DNA from: Eubacteriales bacterium
GTDB lineage: Bacteria > Bacillota > Clostridia > Tissierellales > GPF-1
Assembly: GCA_030625815.1 (NCBI GenBank)
Contig: DAOUQF010000006.1
Span: 1 to 64,000 of the forward strand
Direction of reading: 5' to 3'
Length of the DNA: 64,000 bases
In this document: positions 1 through 8,939 of the stretch, in pieces
How positions within the stretch are numbered: position 1 is the stretch's first letter
Layout: the number at the start of each line of letters is the position of its first letter
Made by a program: the position numbers and the translations under genes
The notes under the pieces: generated by a model
What the model was told of the DNA's origin: nothing
What the model saw: the letters and a program-made list of their open reading frames with translations, nothing else
Database searches by the model: none

Positions 1-1361
1 GATAAAGTACGTATAATGGTGTAAATTCGAAAAAACAAAAAAAGAGCCACTTGGGTTCAACCTCGGATAAAATAGAGTTAACGAAAAACCATCAATCCGA
101 GGAGGAAATACCAAATGACTCAGATTAATATTACCCTAGAAACAGAAATACTGCACGGACTTTTTACTTCAAACGGCAAAGATGAAGCATTTTCCAAACT
201 ATTAGAATGCATTCTTAACCAGGTTTTGAATGCACAAGCTGCCGAACAAGTTGGAGCTGAACGCTATGAACGATCCGAAAACCGCAACGGATACCGAAAT
301 GGATTTCGCATGCGCTCGATAACTACTCGTGTTGGAACCCTCGAATTGCAGTTGCCAAGATTGCGTGACGGTAAGTTTTCAACGGCACTATTTCACCGCT
401 ACCAGCGCAGTGAACAAGCATTGGTTCTTGCCATGATGGAGATGGTGGTTAATGGCGTTTCCACGCGAAAAGTCAGTGCGATCACTGAAGAACTCTGTGG
501 CAAACAATTCTCGAAATCAACGGTATCGGATCTTTGCAAAGGCCTAGATCCTGTTGTAAGCGAATTTAGAAATCGAAAACTAACAAGCAAATATCCATTT
601 GTTATTGTTGATGCTCTATACACCAAAGTGCGTGAAAACAACCATGTGAGGTCAAAAGGATTTTTAGTAGCCATCGGTGTCCGCGAAGACGGCAAACGCG
701 AAATACTCGGCTTCAGCGTTGCTGATTCCGAATCTGAAACTAGCTGGAGCGAGTTCTTTGCATCTTTGAAAGCCCGTGGACTTACAGGGGTTGACCTCGT
801 TGTTTCTGATAATCATGGCGGCCTTGTCGCTGCTGTGAAAAAGCAGTTTCACAACGCTTCATGGCAACGATGCCAAACTCACTTTTCAAGGAATGTTCTT
901 GATAAAACGCCGAAGAAACTGCAACCAGAAATCAAACAATGCTTGAAGGAGATCTATACCGCATCCAAAATTGAAATTGCTCGATCCCTTCGAGACGAAA
1001 TGATTGAAACCTATGCTGAAACGGCACCAAAAGCGATGGATGTAGTAGAACAAGGCTTTGATGATGTGATGGCTGTTATGAGCCTTCCAATCAAATATCG
1101 CAAGCGACTTAGAACTAGCAACAGCATTGAAAGACTGAATCAAGAGATTCGCCGTAGAGAGCGGGTAATTCGGATCTTTCCGAATGAAGCATCCCTTCTC
1201 CGTTTGATTGGGGCACTCTTAATCGAGCAAGATGAGAAATGGTCATCCGGCAAGAAGTACCTCTCGATGGAGGAGTACTACCAGTTCCGATCCACTCATC
1301 GAATCACTGCTGTTGCTTAATTGAATACCCGAGGGAAAGTACACACTTTTTCGGACTTGAC
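1..1361 (+). mobile_element. IS256-family insertion sequence
   Basis: Intact-looking element of about 1.36 kb carrying one transposase. The left end begins GATAAAGTACG followed by TATAATGGTGT, closely resembling the known left end of IS256. The right end at about 1340-1361, read in reverse complement, gives a matching imperfect inverted repeat (GTCAAGTCCG...GTGTGTA). The left flank lies outside the window, so a target duplication cannot be tested. The left terminus coincides with base 1, which suggests that the contig was broken at a repeated element. Confidence 0.85.
115..1320 (+). CDS. IS256-family (Mutator) transposase
   Basis: Catalyses cut-and-copy movement of its own element through a DDE active site. 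The 401 residues match the usual family length. I place the acidic triad at D166 (FVIVDALY), D232 (LVVSDNHGG) and E339 (SNSIERLNQEIRRR), with the family-typical NGYRNGFR motif near residue 60. The start is preceded by GAGGAGG at good spacing. No frameshift or internal stop is present, so the element is probably active or recently active. Codon use is somewhat less G-rich at third positions than in neighbouring genes, as expected for a mobile element. Confidence 0.95.
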   Translation: MTQINITLETEILHGLFTSNGKDEAFSKLLECILNQVLNAQAAEQVGAERYERSENRNGYRNGFRMRSITTRVGTLELQLPRLRDGKFSTALFHRYQRSEQALVLAMMEMVVNGVSTRKVSAITEELCGKQFSKSTVSDLCKGLDPVVSEFRNRKLTSKYPFVIVDALYTKVRENNHVRSKGFLVAIGVREDGKREILGFSVADSESETSWSEFFASLKARGLTGVDLVVSDNHGGLVAAVKKQFHNASWQRCQTHFSRNVLDKTPKKLQPEIKQCLKEIYTASKIEIARSLRDEMIETYAETAPKAMDVVEQGFDDVMAVMSLPIKYRKRLRTSNSIERLNQEIRRRERVIRIFPNEASLLRLIGALLIEQDEKWSSGKKYLSMEEYYQFRSTHRITAVA

Positions 1362-1385
1362 TCCAAAAACAGTGGTGTCTTGAAG

Positions 1386-1526
1386 ATGCTCCATGATATG
1401 AATTATGACACGACCGGCGGCTTATTCAGGATATTGCTTTGGGCGATTCCATTGATTATGAATATTGGGTTTTATGGTTTTTTGCTGTTGGGGATTGCGA
1501 GATTAAGACCGGGTAATCGTGAGTGA
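1386..1526 (+). CDS. short membrane-segment ORF, possibly a truncated 3' end
   Basis: A 46-codon reading frame lies just downstream of the insertion sequence. It encodes about 12 polar residues, one clear hydrophobic helix (IPLIMNIGFYGFLLLGIA) and a basic tail (RLRPGNRE). No convincing ribosome binding site precedes the ATG, and the insertion sequence ends only 24 bp upstream. I infer the surviving 3' end of a membrane-protein gene disrupted by the element. A genuine single-helix small protein is the alternative. A terminator follows. Confidence 0.35.
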   Translation: MLHDMNYDTTGGLFRILLWAIPLIMNIGFYGFLLLGIARLRPGNRE

Positions 1527-1560
1527 ATTTCTGCGATTCCCACCACCTCCACAAAAATGG

Positions 1561-1586
1561 AAAACGGCTTTCGGGTCGTTTTTTTA
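1561..1586 (+). terminator. intrinsic terminator
   Basis: 8-bp stem AAAACGGC/GTCGTTTT with a six-base loop, running into a T-run. It ends transcription leaving the insertion-sequence side. Confidence 0.7.
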
Positions 1587-1772
1587 TTTGCGAGAATATA
1601 TTGGTTCATGCAAGCTTTATCGAATATAAGTACTGGCTAAATTTGTATGTTATAATTTATACGCTGCGTATTATTCATAATAATTCAGGAAATCGAATTA
1701 ACGAAATAGGTAGATCAGTAAACGGTATGTCATAAAGATGAGACGAAAATAAAAGAAAGAGGGAGCAATTCA

Positions 1773-2216
1773 ATGAAAGCAGGTAACCTTAAGAAAAACC
1801 ATTTTTTGATTCCAGGCATAATTGCTGCCGTTATTGCTGCTATTGGCTTTGTATGGATCAATGGCATTCCCTTGTCCAATATTCCTGAAATCGAAGAGGT
1901 TTCCTATGTTGAAATTTCAGATTACAAACTGGATGTTCATGGGAGAAGATTCACAGAAATTGAAGATCTGGAAAAAGCACTGAATCTAACAAATTTTCTT
2001 GCGTACCTACCCGGAAAGTCAGATGGAAAGGAACCGATCATTGAGATGGAATTTCATTTGAAAGACGGGAGTTCTTTTGTCATCAGTTCAAATGAAGAAG
2101 CCGCAACTATGAATGGGAAAGAACATAGCCTCAAAGGCGATAAGGGGAGTGTTTTTATCAAGGTTACGGAAGGAATATTTTTCTTTGATGAATTGGTTGA
2201 GAGTGAGGAAAATTAA
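1773..2216 (+). CDS. single-pass membrane protein of unknown function
   Basis: 147 residues. A basic N-terminus precedes one hydrophobic helix (about residues 11-31, LIPGIIAAVIAAIGFVWI). A mainly beta-strand extracytoplasmic domain of about 110 residues follows, with a predicted signature-free core (EMEFHLKDGSSFVISS). AGAGGGAG lies upstream of the ATG. A TATAAT element at 1651-1656 could belong to its promoter, but no good -35 box is seen. The gene ends 40 bp before the MATE gene and may be cotranscribed with it. I do not recognise the family. Confidence 0.7.
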   Translation: MKAGNLKKNHFLIPGIIAAVIAAIGFVWINGIPLSNIPEIEEVSYVEISDYKLDVHGRRFTEIEDLEKALNLTNFLAYLPGKSDGKEPIIEMEFHLKDGSSFVISSNEEAATMNGKEHSLKGDKGSVFIKVTEGIFFFDELVESEEN

Positions 2217-2256
2217 TAGTGCTTGGCCAAATGCTTGCAGCGTTGGAGGGGACAGC

Positions 2257-3600
2257 ATGAAAGAACAAAAGAGTATGATACAATCACTGAACGCATTGGC
2301 GATTCCTTTGATTGTTCAATCGATCAGCTCGATAATTATCGGTACCACCGACCAGGCAATGATCGGAAGGATTTCTGTTTCAGCTTTTGGCGCGGTTGGA
2401 TCGGTGTATCAGTTGATATACATGCTGGTCGGCATTATGGGATGCACAGTGATAATTTTTAATATTAACGGATCCAAAGCTTTGGGGAGAAAAGACAAGG
2501 AGAGTTTTCAGGAAGAGTTGATCTCATCGCTACTGCTGAGTTTTATTCTTGGTGGGATTCTGCTGATTGGAATCATGGTTTTTCATCGAAACTTGTTGAC
2601 GGGGATCTTTGGATTTCAAGGTGGGATTTTATCTGATGCTGAAGCGTATCTTGGTATTGTCAAATGGAGCATTGTAATACAAATGCTGGTCTTTTCGCTC
2701 AGTACTTATTTCAAGGTGATCCAGAAAACAAAGTATATCTTGTGGGTGTCTCTTGCGGCCTCATTGATGAACCTGCTGCTGGATTATGTTTTGATTTTCG
2801 GCAAGCTTGGATTTGAACCTATGGGTGTTCGCGGGGCGGGTTATGCGACGGTGGCTTCCTTGCTTATGAATCTATTGGTTTATATCGCCATGGCTGCTGG
2901 AGATATTCAATTTAAGTTTGATCGAATGACGGTGTATTTGAGTCGCATCAAGTTGAATTTTCAAGCGAGCTTGCCCATTATGGGATTGGAAGTATTGGAG
3001 AGCAATGTGTTTATGATGGTGATTACCGCCATTGTTTCACGCCAGGGGGAAGTAGCCCTTGCATCCTATCTTCTGATTGTGCAGGTTGTCAGCATCCTGC
3101 ATATGCCAATGTTTATGTATGCCTCGGCAGCGTTAACGCTGGTAAGTGAAAAAATGGAAGCCAATCGACAATTGGTGAAGTCTATACCAAGGCTGGCGGT
3201 TGGTTGTGCCTTATGTTTTTATGGAGGTCTTGCAATATTCATTTTTGGATTTCGGGAATCGATTTTTGCATTGATCAACCCGGCTCTGGACGTTGTTTCG
3301 TTGGCTTCAAGCCTGTTTTTGGTTTACATGGTTGCCAATATCATGAGAATTCCATCAACGGTCTACTCATACGCACTGCAGGCAATAGGGCTTAGTAAGT
3401 TTGTGTTGTACCGGAGTGCTCTGATTAATGCGATGACGCTGGCTATGGTGTTCCTTAGTGCATATCTTTCAAAAGGAGAGGTATATGTCTTCCTAATTAT
3501 GTGTGCAGCTGCAATGCTGGTAAACTATGGATTGATTGCGCTTGTAGGGAGAAACAGATACCTGGAGGCGACAAAGAGATTGGCGTTGGAGTGTCATTAG
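2257..3600 (+). CDS. MATE family efflux transporter
   Basis: 447-residue multidrug/toxin-extrusion type antiporter, expected to export drugs or cations using a Na+ or H+ gradient. The hydropathy pattern fits 12 membrane helices in two halves. The N-terminal stretch (PLIVQSISSIIIGTTDQAMIG) carries the family pattern of an early helix followed by TDQAMIGR. A longer in-frame extension exists, but the ATG at 2257 has GGAGGGG at ideal spacing and yields the normal N-terminus. Substrate is unknown. It sits directly after the single-pass membrane protein gene. Confidence 0.9.
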   Translation: MKEQKSMIQSLNALAIPLIVQSISSIIIGTTDQAMIGRISVSAFGAVGSVYQLIYMLVGIMGCTVIIFNINGSKALGRKDKESFQEELISSLLLSFILGGILLIGIMVFHRNLLTGIFGFQGGILSDAEAYLGIVKWSIVIQMLVFSLSTYFKVIQKTKYILWVSLAASLMNLLLDYVLIFGKLGFEPMGVRGAGYATVASLLMNLLVYIAMAAGDIQFKFDRMTVYLSRIKLNFQASLPIMGLEVLESNVFMMVITAIVSRQGEVALASYLLIVQVVSILHMPMFMYASAALTLVSEKMEANRQLVKSIPRLAVGCALCFYGGLAIFIFGFRESIFALINPALDVVSLASSLFLVYMVANIMRIPSTVYSYALQAIGLSKFVLYRSALINAMTLAMVFLSAYLSKGEVYVFLIMCAAAMLVNYGLIALVGRNRYLEATKRLALECH

Positions 3601-3662
3601 CCTTGCCAATTTTGCCAGATTCGAATAGAATTAGTGATTATGAAAGAGAGGCGGGCGGTTAG

Positions 3663-4355
3663 GTGAAAATCGGGATTATCGGTGCAATGTCAGAAGAAGT
3701 TGAGAAGCTGAAAAATGAAATGGTTGTCGAAGAGAAAGTTGATCGAGCAAATATGACTTTCTATCACGGTGAACTTTTAGGAAAAGAAGTTGTTATCGTA
3801 ACATGTGGGATTGGAAAAGTGAATGCGGCAGTATGTACACAAATCTTAATTGACAGATTCGGAGTGGAGAAAATTATTAATGTCGGTGTAGCAGGCGGAT
3901 TAAATAAAGACATCTATCCGGGTGATATTGTCGTCGCGGAGAATTTAGTTCAACATGATGTTGATGATACGGTTTTTGGTTATCCATTAGGACAAATCCC
4001 TAGAATGGATACCTTTGACTTTCAGTGCGATGAGGAGTTAGTTGAGAAAGCAAGGAATGCCATTGATAAAATTGAGGATGCCAACGGGTTTGTAGGCAGA
4101 GTCGTATCAGGAGATCAATTCATTAGCGAAACTGAGAAGCTAAAGTTTCTAGGGGAACATTTCAATGCGTATGCATGTGAAATGGAAGGTGCAAGTATTG
4201 GTCAAGTATGTTATCTAAATAGCGTGCCTTTTGTTGTGATTCGTTCCATTTCAGATAATGCGATTAATGGTTCGCACGTGGATTATGAAAAATTCTCGCC
4301 ACTAGCGATCAAAAATTCAGTTGCTATCTTAAAAGACATGTTGTCTGTCTTATAG
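3663..4355 (+). CDS. mtnN: 5'-methylthioadenosine/S-adenosylhomocysteine nucleosidase
   Basis: Cytosolic hydrolase that cleaves MTA, SAH and 5'-deoxyadenosine to adenine and the ribosyl moiety, in methionine salvage and AI-2 precursor formation. 230 residues, standard length. Visible motifs: GIIGAMSEE at the start (catalytic Glu in the SEE segment), NVGVAGG, the nucleoside-binding EMEGAS and the SISDNA segment carrying the catalytic Asp. Start codon is GTG, preceded by GAGAGGCGGG. It stands alone between two terminated units. Confidence 0.95.
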   Translation: MKIGIIGAMSEEVEKLKNEMVVEEKVDRANMTFYHGELLGKEVVIVTCGIGKVNAAVCTQILIDRFGVEKIINVGVAGGLNKDIYPGDIVVAENLVQHDVDDTVFGYPLGQIPRMDTFDFQCDEELVEKARNAIDKIEDANGFVGRVVSGDQFISETEKLKFLGEHFNAYACEMEGASIGQVCYLNSVPFVVIRSISDNAINGSHVDYEKFSPLAIKNSVAILKDMLSVL

Positions 4356-4430
4356 AGAAAGTTTGCGTTTTTCTATTAGGCGATTAATCCTATAAATCTA
4401 CAGAAAATCCTCGCCCTGAGCGAGAAAGAA

Positions 4431-4458
4431 ACCACTCTATAACTAGGGTGGTTTTTTG
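4431..4458 (+). terminator. intrinsic terminator after mtnN
   Basis: Stem ACCACTCT/AGGGTGGT (one G-T pair) followed by six T residues. Confidence 0.8.
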
Positions 4459-4647
4459 TGCCTTTCACTCCCAAACGTGAGGGGTGCCGTTAGAGGGGCA
4501 ATTGTTTGTGGTATGAATACGATAAGGCTATTTGGCAGCAACAAAGCAGCGAATGAATTGGAAGCTGTTATTTTTCATAGATCCAAAGACAGTGGTCTTA
4601 TAAAAGGTATGTTGCTTTTGATAAGAGTGACAGGAAAGGAGTTGAAG

Positions 4648-6102
4648 ATGAAACAGAATAGGTTTAAAGTCGGCATTGTTTTCTTATTGATGTTCGCACT
4701 CGTTTTTTCAAGTATGGGCACATCGGCATTTGCAGCGAAACCTCCAAAACCTCCAAAACCTGCAAAATCGGCTACAATTGAGGTTGTTGAATCATTGCCA
4801 TTGATTGTTCCCCTTGGAAACAGTTCGATATCGACAAATTTGATTGTGATGAACGATGATGGTGAGGAGCCGGAAGCAAGTGCTTCACTGGGAGACACAT
4901 CAATCGCATGGGTCTCTGCAAAGCGTAAATCGACTACATATGAAATGACCTATACGAAACCGGATACATATAACGGGGATGGATCTGAGACAGTTACGGT
5001 AACGGTATATAATGTTGATGGAAATCCGACCTCGGTTGATATTTCAATTGATATTGAACAATCAGCGCCATCGATTAATGAACCGCCTGAGAATATAACC
5101 CCGCCTGACATTGACAGCACATTCTTAGTGGGAGATTCGGCATCGCCGATTTTGGGCACATGGGATGATGATTATTCAATTCCTGTTGTAACAAGAACCT
5201 GGGAATTGTCGGATGGCACATCGATTCCTGTAACAGGCGACTTGGTGCTACTGGCTGCATGGGATGGATTGTCCATTGCAATCAAAGAAGTAGCAGTTGA
5301 CGAGGAAGGACTGGAAACTTCTTTTGTTTCTGATTATCATCCGATTACAGATCCAGTGATTGTTACGGATCTTATTTATGTGGCATTGGGTGATTCCATT
5401 GCAACGGGTACAGTGGCGCCTACTTTTGATAATGAAACGACATACGTGGAATACTTCGGTATATTTCTTCATGGAGATACCGGAAGAAATGTCATCACGA
5501 GAGATTTCAGTTCCGATGGCGATCAGACCAGTCATTTACTTGATCGATTGAACGGCGGCGATCCGGATATGATTGCACAAGTCAGAGTGGCTGATATTAT
5601 CACCCTCAGCATTGGTGGAAACAACTTGATGAACGCGGCGAAGTATCATACGTTGTTCTTAGGTTTTATTCCAGTTGACTACTACGATTTCGAGCGAATC
5701 GACTTGGTCAAAGCGGAAGCGGGTAGACAAGCGTTTGTTATTCAGTTTCCAGCGATCATTCAAAAGATTCGGGCCTATAATCCGGATGTGCAGATCATTG
5801 TGAATACGATTTACAATCCTTTTAAAGGGATTCAAGATGCGGCGAATCATACATTGCTTGAAGGGTATTTGTATCGAACAGACAAGATGGGGATCAATGA
5901 TGTGATCCTGGCAACTGACGGAATTGATGTCGCGCCAGTGCATCAAGCATTTGAAACCCGTCATTTCGACACGAAAGACGCAATCACTTATATGTATATT
6001 ACCGATACGTATTTTGGATTTGAGTTGAGAAACCCACATCCGAATCATGCAGGTCAATTGATCATTGAAGAGATGCATGAAGATGTATATCGACCGTTAT
6101 AA
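4648..6102 (+). CDS. secreted SGNH/GDSL-type hydrolase
   Basis: 484-residue exported esterase/lipase-like protein. A Sec signal peptide (MKQNRFKVGIVFLLMFALVF then ...TSAFA-A) is followed by a PPKPPKP linker, a beta-rich Ig-like region to about residue 235, and the SGNH domain. Block I is VALGDSIATG with Ser250; block III is ITLSIGGNN; block V is PHPNHAG. The expected Asp three residues before the block V His is Arg here. The ATG at 4648 has AAAGGAG and gives a proper signal peptide, so the longer in-frame extension is rejected. It is monocistronic with a terminator downstream. Substrate is unknown; a surface polysaccharide ester is plausible. Confidence 0.85.
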   Translation: MKQNRFKVGIVFLLMFALVFSSMGTSAFAAKPPKPPKPAKSATIEVVESLPLIVPLGNSSISTNLIVMNDDGEEPEASASLGDTSIAWVSAKRKSTTYEMTYTKPDTYNGDGSETVTVTVYNVDGNPTSVDISIDIEQSAPSINEPPENITPPDIDSTFLVGDSASPILGTWDDDYSIPVVTRTWELSDGTSIPVTGDLVLLAAWDGLSIAIKEVAVDEEGLETSFVSDYHPITDPVIVTDLIYVALGDSIATGTVAPTFDNETTYVEYFGIFLHGDTGRNVITRDFSSDGDQTSHLLDRLNGGDPDMIAQVRVADIITLSIGGNNLMNAAKYHTLFLGFIPVDYYDFERIDLVKAEAGRQAFVIQFPAIIQKIRAYNPDVQIIVNTIYNPFKGIQDAANHTLLEGYLYRTDKMGINDVILATDGIDVAPVHQAFETRHFDTKDAITYMYITDTYFGFELRNPHPNHAGQLIIEEMHEDVYRPL

Positions 6103-6170
6103 TTTTTTTGATTCAAATGCGGAAATCCTTGAAATGCAGGGAAGAATTTATGCAGAATAGGTAAGATTAA

Positions 6171-6206
6171 CACCATCAATCTGGTTTGGGTTGATGGTGT
6201 TTTTAT
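6171..6206 (+). terminator. intrinsic terminator
   Basis: 9-bp perfect stem CACCATCAA/TTGATGGTG followed by TTTTTA. Confidence 0.85.
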
Positions 6207-6310
6207 TTGGAAGATTTCTTATTGACAAACGACCATAAGGTAGACGAAAATAAAGGAGTCATAGAGAAGTTACAATTGCTATATATTATTGAGTAAAGGA
6301 CAAGTGAGAG

Positions 6311-7153
6311 ATGAACAGAAGAACAAAAGCAGTAATTTACTTAGTCATGGCTTCTTTTTTGTGGAGCACGGGTGGCGTATTGATCAAATACATACCATGG
6401 AGCCCGATCACCATTGCGGGAATGCGCAGCGGCATTGCGGCGATTGTTATGATGGCTTATATTCGCAAGCCTATAAAGCTGAAAAAATTCAAAGTGGTTG
6501 GCGGCATTTTTTATTGCGCCATGATGATCTTATTTGTTACAGCAACCAAGATGACCACGGCGGCCAATGCGATTTTGTTGCAGTATTCAGCTCCGATTTG
6601 GGTTGCGATTTTATCGGGCGTATTGTTAAAGGAAAAGATTCAAAGAAGAGAATGGGTTACAATTGCGGTCGTTATGGGTGGCATGGTCCTGTTTTTTATG
6701 GGAGATTTGCAGACGGGTGCCATGCTTGGAAATGGATTGGCTGTTTTGTCGGGAGTTGCTTTTGCCGGCGCGATTGTGTCGTTAAAAATGGTGCAAGACA
6801 GTTCGCCGGCGGAAATTCCTTTATTGGGGAACGTTATGACCTTTTTGGTCTGTTTGCCGTTTTTGTCTGGAATTACGCTGGATAGTAAAAGTATTTTAGC
6901 GATTCTTGCTTTGGGAATTTTTCAGATTGGGATTGCTTATATTTTATTCACGGAAGGGAGCCGGTATGTATCGGCTATTGAAGCGGTGTTGATTGCCGTG
7001 ATTGAACCCTTGTTGAATCCGGTTTGGGTATTTTTGTTCAATGGAGAAATGCCGGGGGGGATGGCAATCATTGGTGGCGGAGTTGTTGTTATCGCGATTG
7101 TATGGAATAATATTCAAAAAAGCAAAATAGGTCTTGTAAGAGAAAAGTCTTAG
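6311..7153 (+). CDS. EamA-type drug/metabolite exporter (DMT superfamily)
   Basis: 280-residue integral membrane protein with ten predicted helices formed by two EamA repeats. The first repeat begins with SFLWSTGGVLIKY and the second with VAFAGAIVSLKM. The conserved proline-containing helix near the end (AVLIAVIEPLLNPVWVFL) is typical of the family. Members export amino acids, nucleosides or metabolites. It is followed after 16 bp by a RidA gene, so a shared transcript and a link to amino-acid overflow are plausible. One of three EamA paralogues in the window. Confidence 0.9.
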   Translation: MNRRTKAVIYLVMASFLWSTGGVLIKYIPWSPITIAGMRSGIAAIVMMAYIRKPIKLKKFKVVGGIFYCAMMILFVTATKMTTAANAILLQYSAPIWVAILSGVLLKEKIQRREWVTIAVVMGGMVLFFMGDLQTGAMLGNGLAVLSGVAFAGAIVSLKMVQDSSPAEIPLLGNVMTFLVCLPFLSGITLDSKSILAILALGIFQIGIAYILFTEGSRYVSAIEAVLIAVIEPLLNPVWVFLFNGEMPGGMAIIGGGVVVIAIVWNNIQKSKIGLVREKS

Positions 7154-7169
7154 GGAATGAAAGGGGTTT

Positions 7170-7520
7170 ATGATGGAAATTAAGCGTTACGAGGGAACAG
7201 GAAGAATGAGTCGAGTAGTTGTTCATAACAACACGGTTTACTTATGCGGTCAAACTTGCGGAGATGATCTAGGCATTCAGGGACAGACGAAAGTCGTTTT
7301 GGAAAAAATCGAAAACTTGTTGAATCAGTATGGTTCTGACAAGAAGCAACTCTTGTCTGTGACAATCTACATTCGTGATATGAAGGATTTTGCAGCCATG
7401 AATGAGATCTGGGACACCTGGGTGGAGGATGGCCATGAGCCAGCACGAGCCTGTGTGGAAGCGCGGATGGCTCGAGATACAATCTTAGTAGAGATGTCGG
7501 TAACGGCTGCAACAAAATAA
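7170..7520 (+). CDS. RidA family enamine/imine deaminase
   Basis: 116-residue cytosolic protein of the YjgF/YER057c/UK114 family. Members hydrolyse reactive enamines and imines released by PLP enzymes. The conserved substrate-binding Arg lies in [11 protein letters not shown], after the usual [11 protein letters not shown] strand and helix. The GGGTTTATG start region includes AAAGGGG. It directly follows the EamA exporter and precedes a strong terminator. A second, divergent RidA gene lies at 27.9 kb. Confidence 0.92.
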   Translation: MMEIKRYEGTGRMSRVVVHNNTVYLCGQTCGDDLGIQGQTKVVLEKIENLLNQYGSDKKQLLSVTIYIRDMKDFAAMNEIWDTWVEDGHEPARACVEARMARDTILVEMSVTAATK

Positions 7521-7526
7521 GGGCAT

Positions 7527-7568
7527 ACATCAAAAAAGGAAGGTGAATTCACCTTCCTTTTTTGATGT
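7527..7568. terminator. bidirectional terminator, perfect 42-bp palindrome
   Basis: Two 21-base arms form a perfect inverted repeat centred on GAATTC with no loop bases. It includes A-run and T-run arms on both sides, so it can terminate transcription on either strand. It lies between the plus-strand RidA gene and the minus-strand EamA gene. Confidence 0.85.
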
Positions 7569-7679
7569 GTTTGGTTAAAGAACCTAAAATCTCTCGCACA
7601 AGGGCGTCGAATCCTATTCCTATTTATATCATTCGCGTATAACTGGAAAAGAATCAAAAACATGGGCGCTTTTGGATGA

Positions 7680-8576
7680 TTAGTTGGAGATCCTCACCTT
7701 TGTGGTTCCATAGACCCCGATAAGGATCATAAAGCTACCGGCCAATTTGATTAGGTTGAAGGGCTCGTGGAGAACAAAGACGCCAGCGAAAATGGCCACA
7801 ACCGTGGTCAGATTAGCCAAGATGGCTGCCTTTGTCGCTTGCACTTTAGAAAGTACAAAATTCATAAAGAAGAAGGCGACTACGGAAGATAAAACACCCA
7901 GATAGAGTAGAGCGCCTAAAATGTTCAAATCCAGCAGGGGAGAAAAATAGTCATTGATACCCCCATATTGAAGCGTGCGGGTGATGCCGATGATGTTAAA
8001 AAAGATTGCGCCCACCCACATCATGACAAAGGTGATTTCAAGAGGCGTGAAATTGGTGGAGTATTTTCTTGACAAGATCTGATAGATTGCTGCAGAGCCC
8101 ACCGCACCCAATAACAAGAGATTACCGACCATATGATCGGACGAGAATCGAACATCCGAATTGATGATTAAAACGCCCAGAATGGATAGGGCGATAAAGA
8201 GCATTTGCTTGCGATTGGTTCGTTCCTTTAAAAAGAGCATGGCGAGGAGTGAAACCGCTACAGGAACAAAAGCAATCATGACACCTGCTTGAGAAGCGGT
8301 TGAACGTGCAATGCCAAAGGTTTCAAAGATAAAATAGGCAATGGGTTGAACGGAAGACAGGATCAAAAGAAGGGCGACTTTTTTTCCTCGGTAATCGATA
8401 CGAACAAGCTTGAATGCTACACAAAGGGTAAGTGCGAGTGCGGCAAAGGCAAATCGCAAACCCAATAGATGAAAGGGATCGGAGATCTTCTCCAGAGTAA
8501 TCCGTGTAAACATAAATGAAAATCCAAAAATAATGGATGGGATGATGCCGATGATCATGGGATGAATTTTTCGCAT
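7680..8576 (-). CDS. EamA-type drug/metabolite exporter
   Basis: 298-residue membrane protein with two EamA domains and about ten helices. The N-terminus (MIIGIIPSIIFGFSFMFTRI) and the second repeat (LGALLYLGVLSSVVAFFFMNFVLSK) carry the family's characteristic glycine/alanine-rich helices. The C-terminal tail is short and basic (TTKVRISN). Its start has CAGGAGG upstream. It converges on the RidA transcript and stops at the shared bidirectional terminator. Substrate is unknown. Confidence 0.9.
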   Translation of the reverse strand: MRKIHPMIIGIIPSIIFGFSFMFTRITLEKISDPFHLLGLRFAFAALALTLCVAFKLVRIDYRGKKVALLLILSSVQPIAYFIFETFGIARSTASQAGVMIAFVPVAVSLLAMLFLKERTNRKQMLFIALSILGVLIINSDVRFSSDHMVGNLLLLGAVGSAAIYQILSRKYSTNFTPLEITFVMMWVGAIFFNIIGITRTLQYGGINDYFSPLLDLNILGALLYLGVLSSVVAFFFMNFVLSKVQATKAAILANLTTVVAIFAGVFVLHEPFNLIKLAGSFMILIGVYGTTKVRISN

Positions 8577-8731
8577 AATGCCTCCTGGTTGCTAGAATAT
8601 GGAAACCGACTTAGTATGAGTATAGCATGAAATAGTTTGGCGAAGAGCTTGGGTTTATCAGCCAACATTAAGATTGTAACCCTCTGGGTTATTTGATTTA
8701 ATAAAGATAAGAGAATTATGTGCTCTTCGCT

Positions 8732-8869
8732 GTATTGAGACCTTTGATGGTTGTTGCGGCGTTATTGGGCATTTAGGCAATATTTGTCTTTTCGGTATTG
8801 CCGCTAGGGCTGGCATTTATCTTCTTGATCATTTTGAAGCGAAGGATTAGCCATTCCAATGTGGAGTAA
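8732..8869 (+). pseudogene. remnant of a membrane-protein 3' end
   Basis: In the otherwise gene-free 8577-8918 stretch, one frame reads as two hydrophobic segments (VLRPLMVVAALLGI, stop, then VFSVLPLGLAFIFLIILKRR) ending SHSNVE and a stop. An in-frame TAG interrupts it and no start is evident, so it looks like a decayed transmembrane gene end. The family cannot be named from so little. The rest of the stretch holds only the upstream regions of the two flanking genes. Confidence 0.3.
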
Positions 8870-8939
8870 GAATGTATAGAGGGGATTATCAGAAAATTAA
8901 GAGGGCGTTTGAAAAGAAATGATTTTCATGGAGGACATC

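Noticed and set aside
1239-1526. 95-codon ORF spanning the transposase end and downstream sequence
   Set aside because: The first half is the transposase read in another frame and crosses the insertion-sequence end. Only the part after 1386 looks like protein.
4456-4647. 64-codon extension of the SGNH hydrolase
   Set aside because: It would bury the signal peptide and starts right after a terminator. AAAGGAG marks the ATG at 4648.
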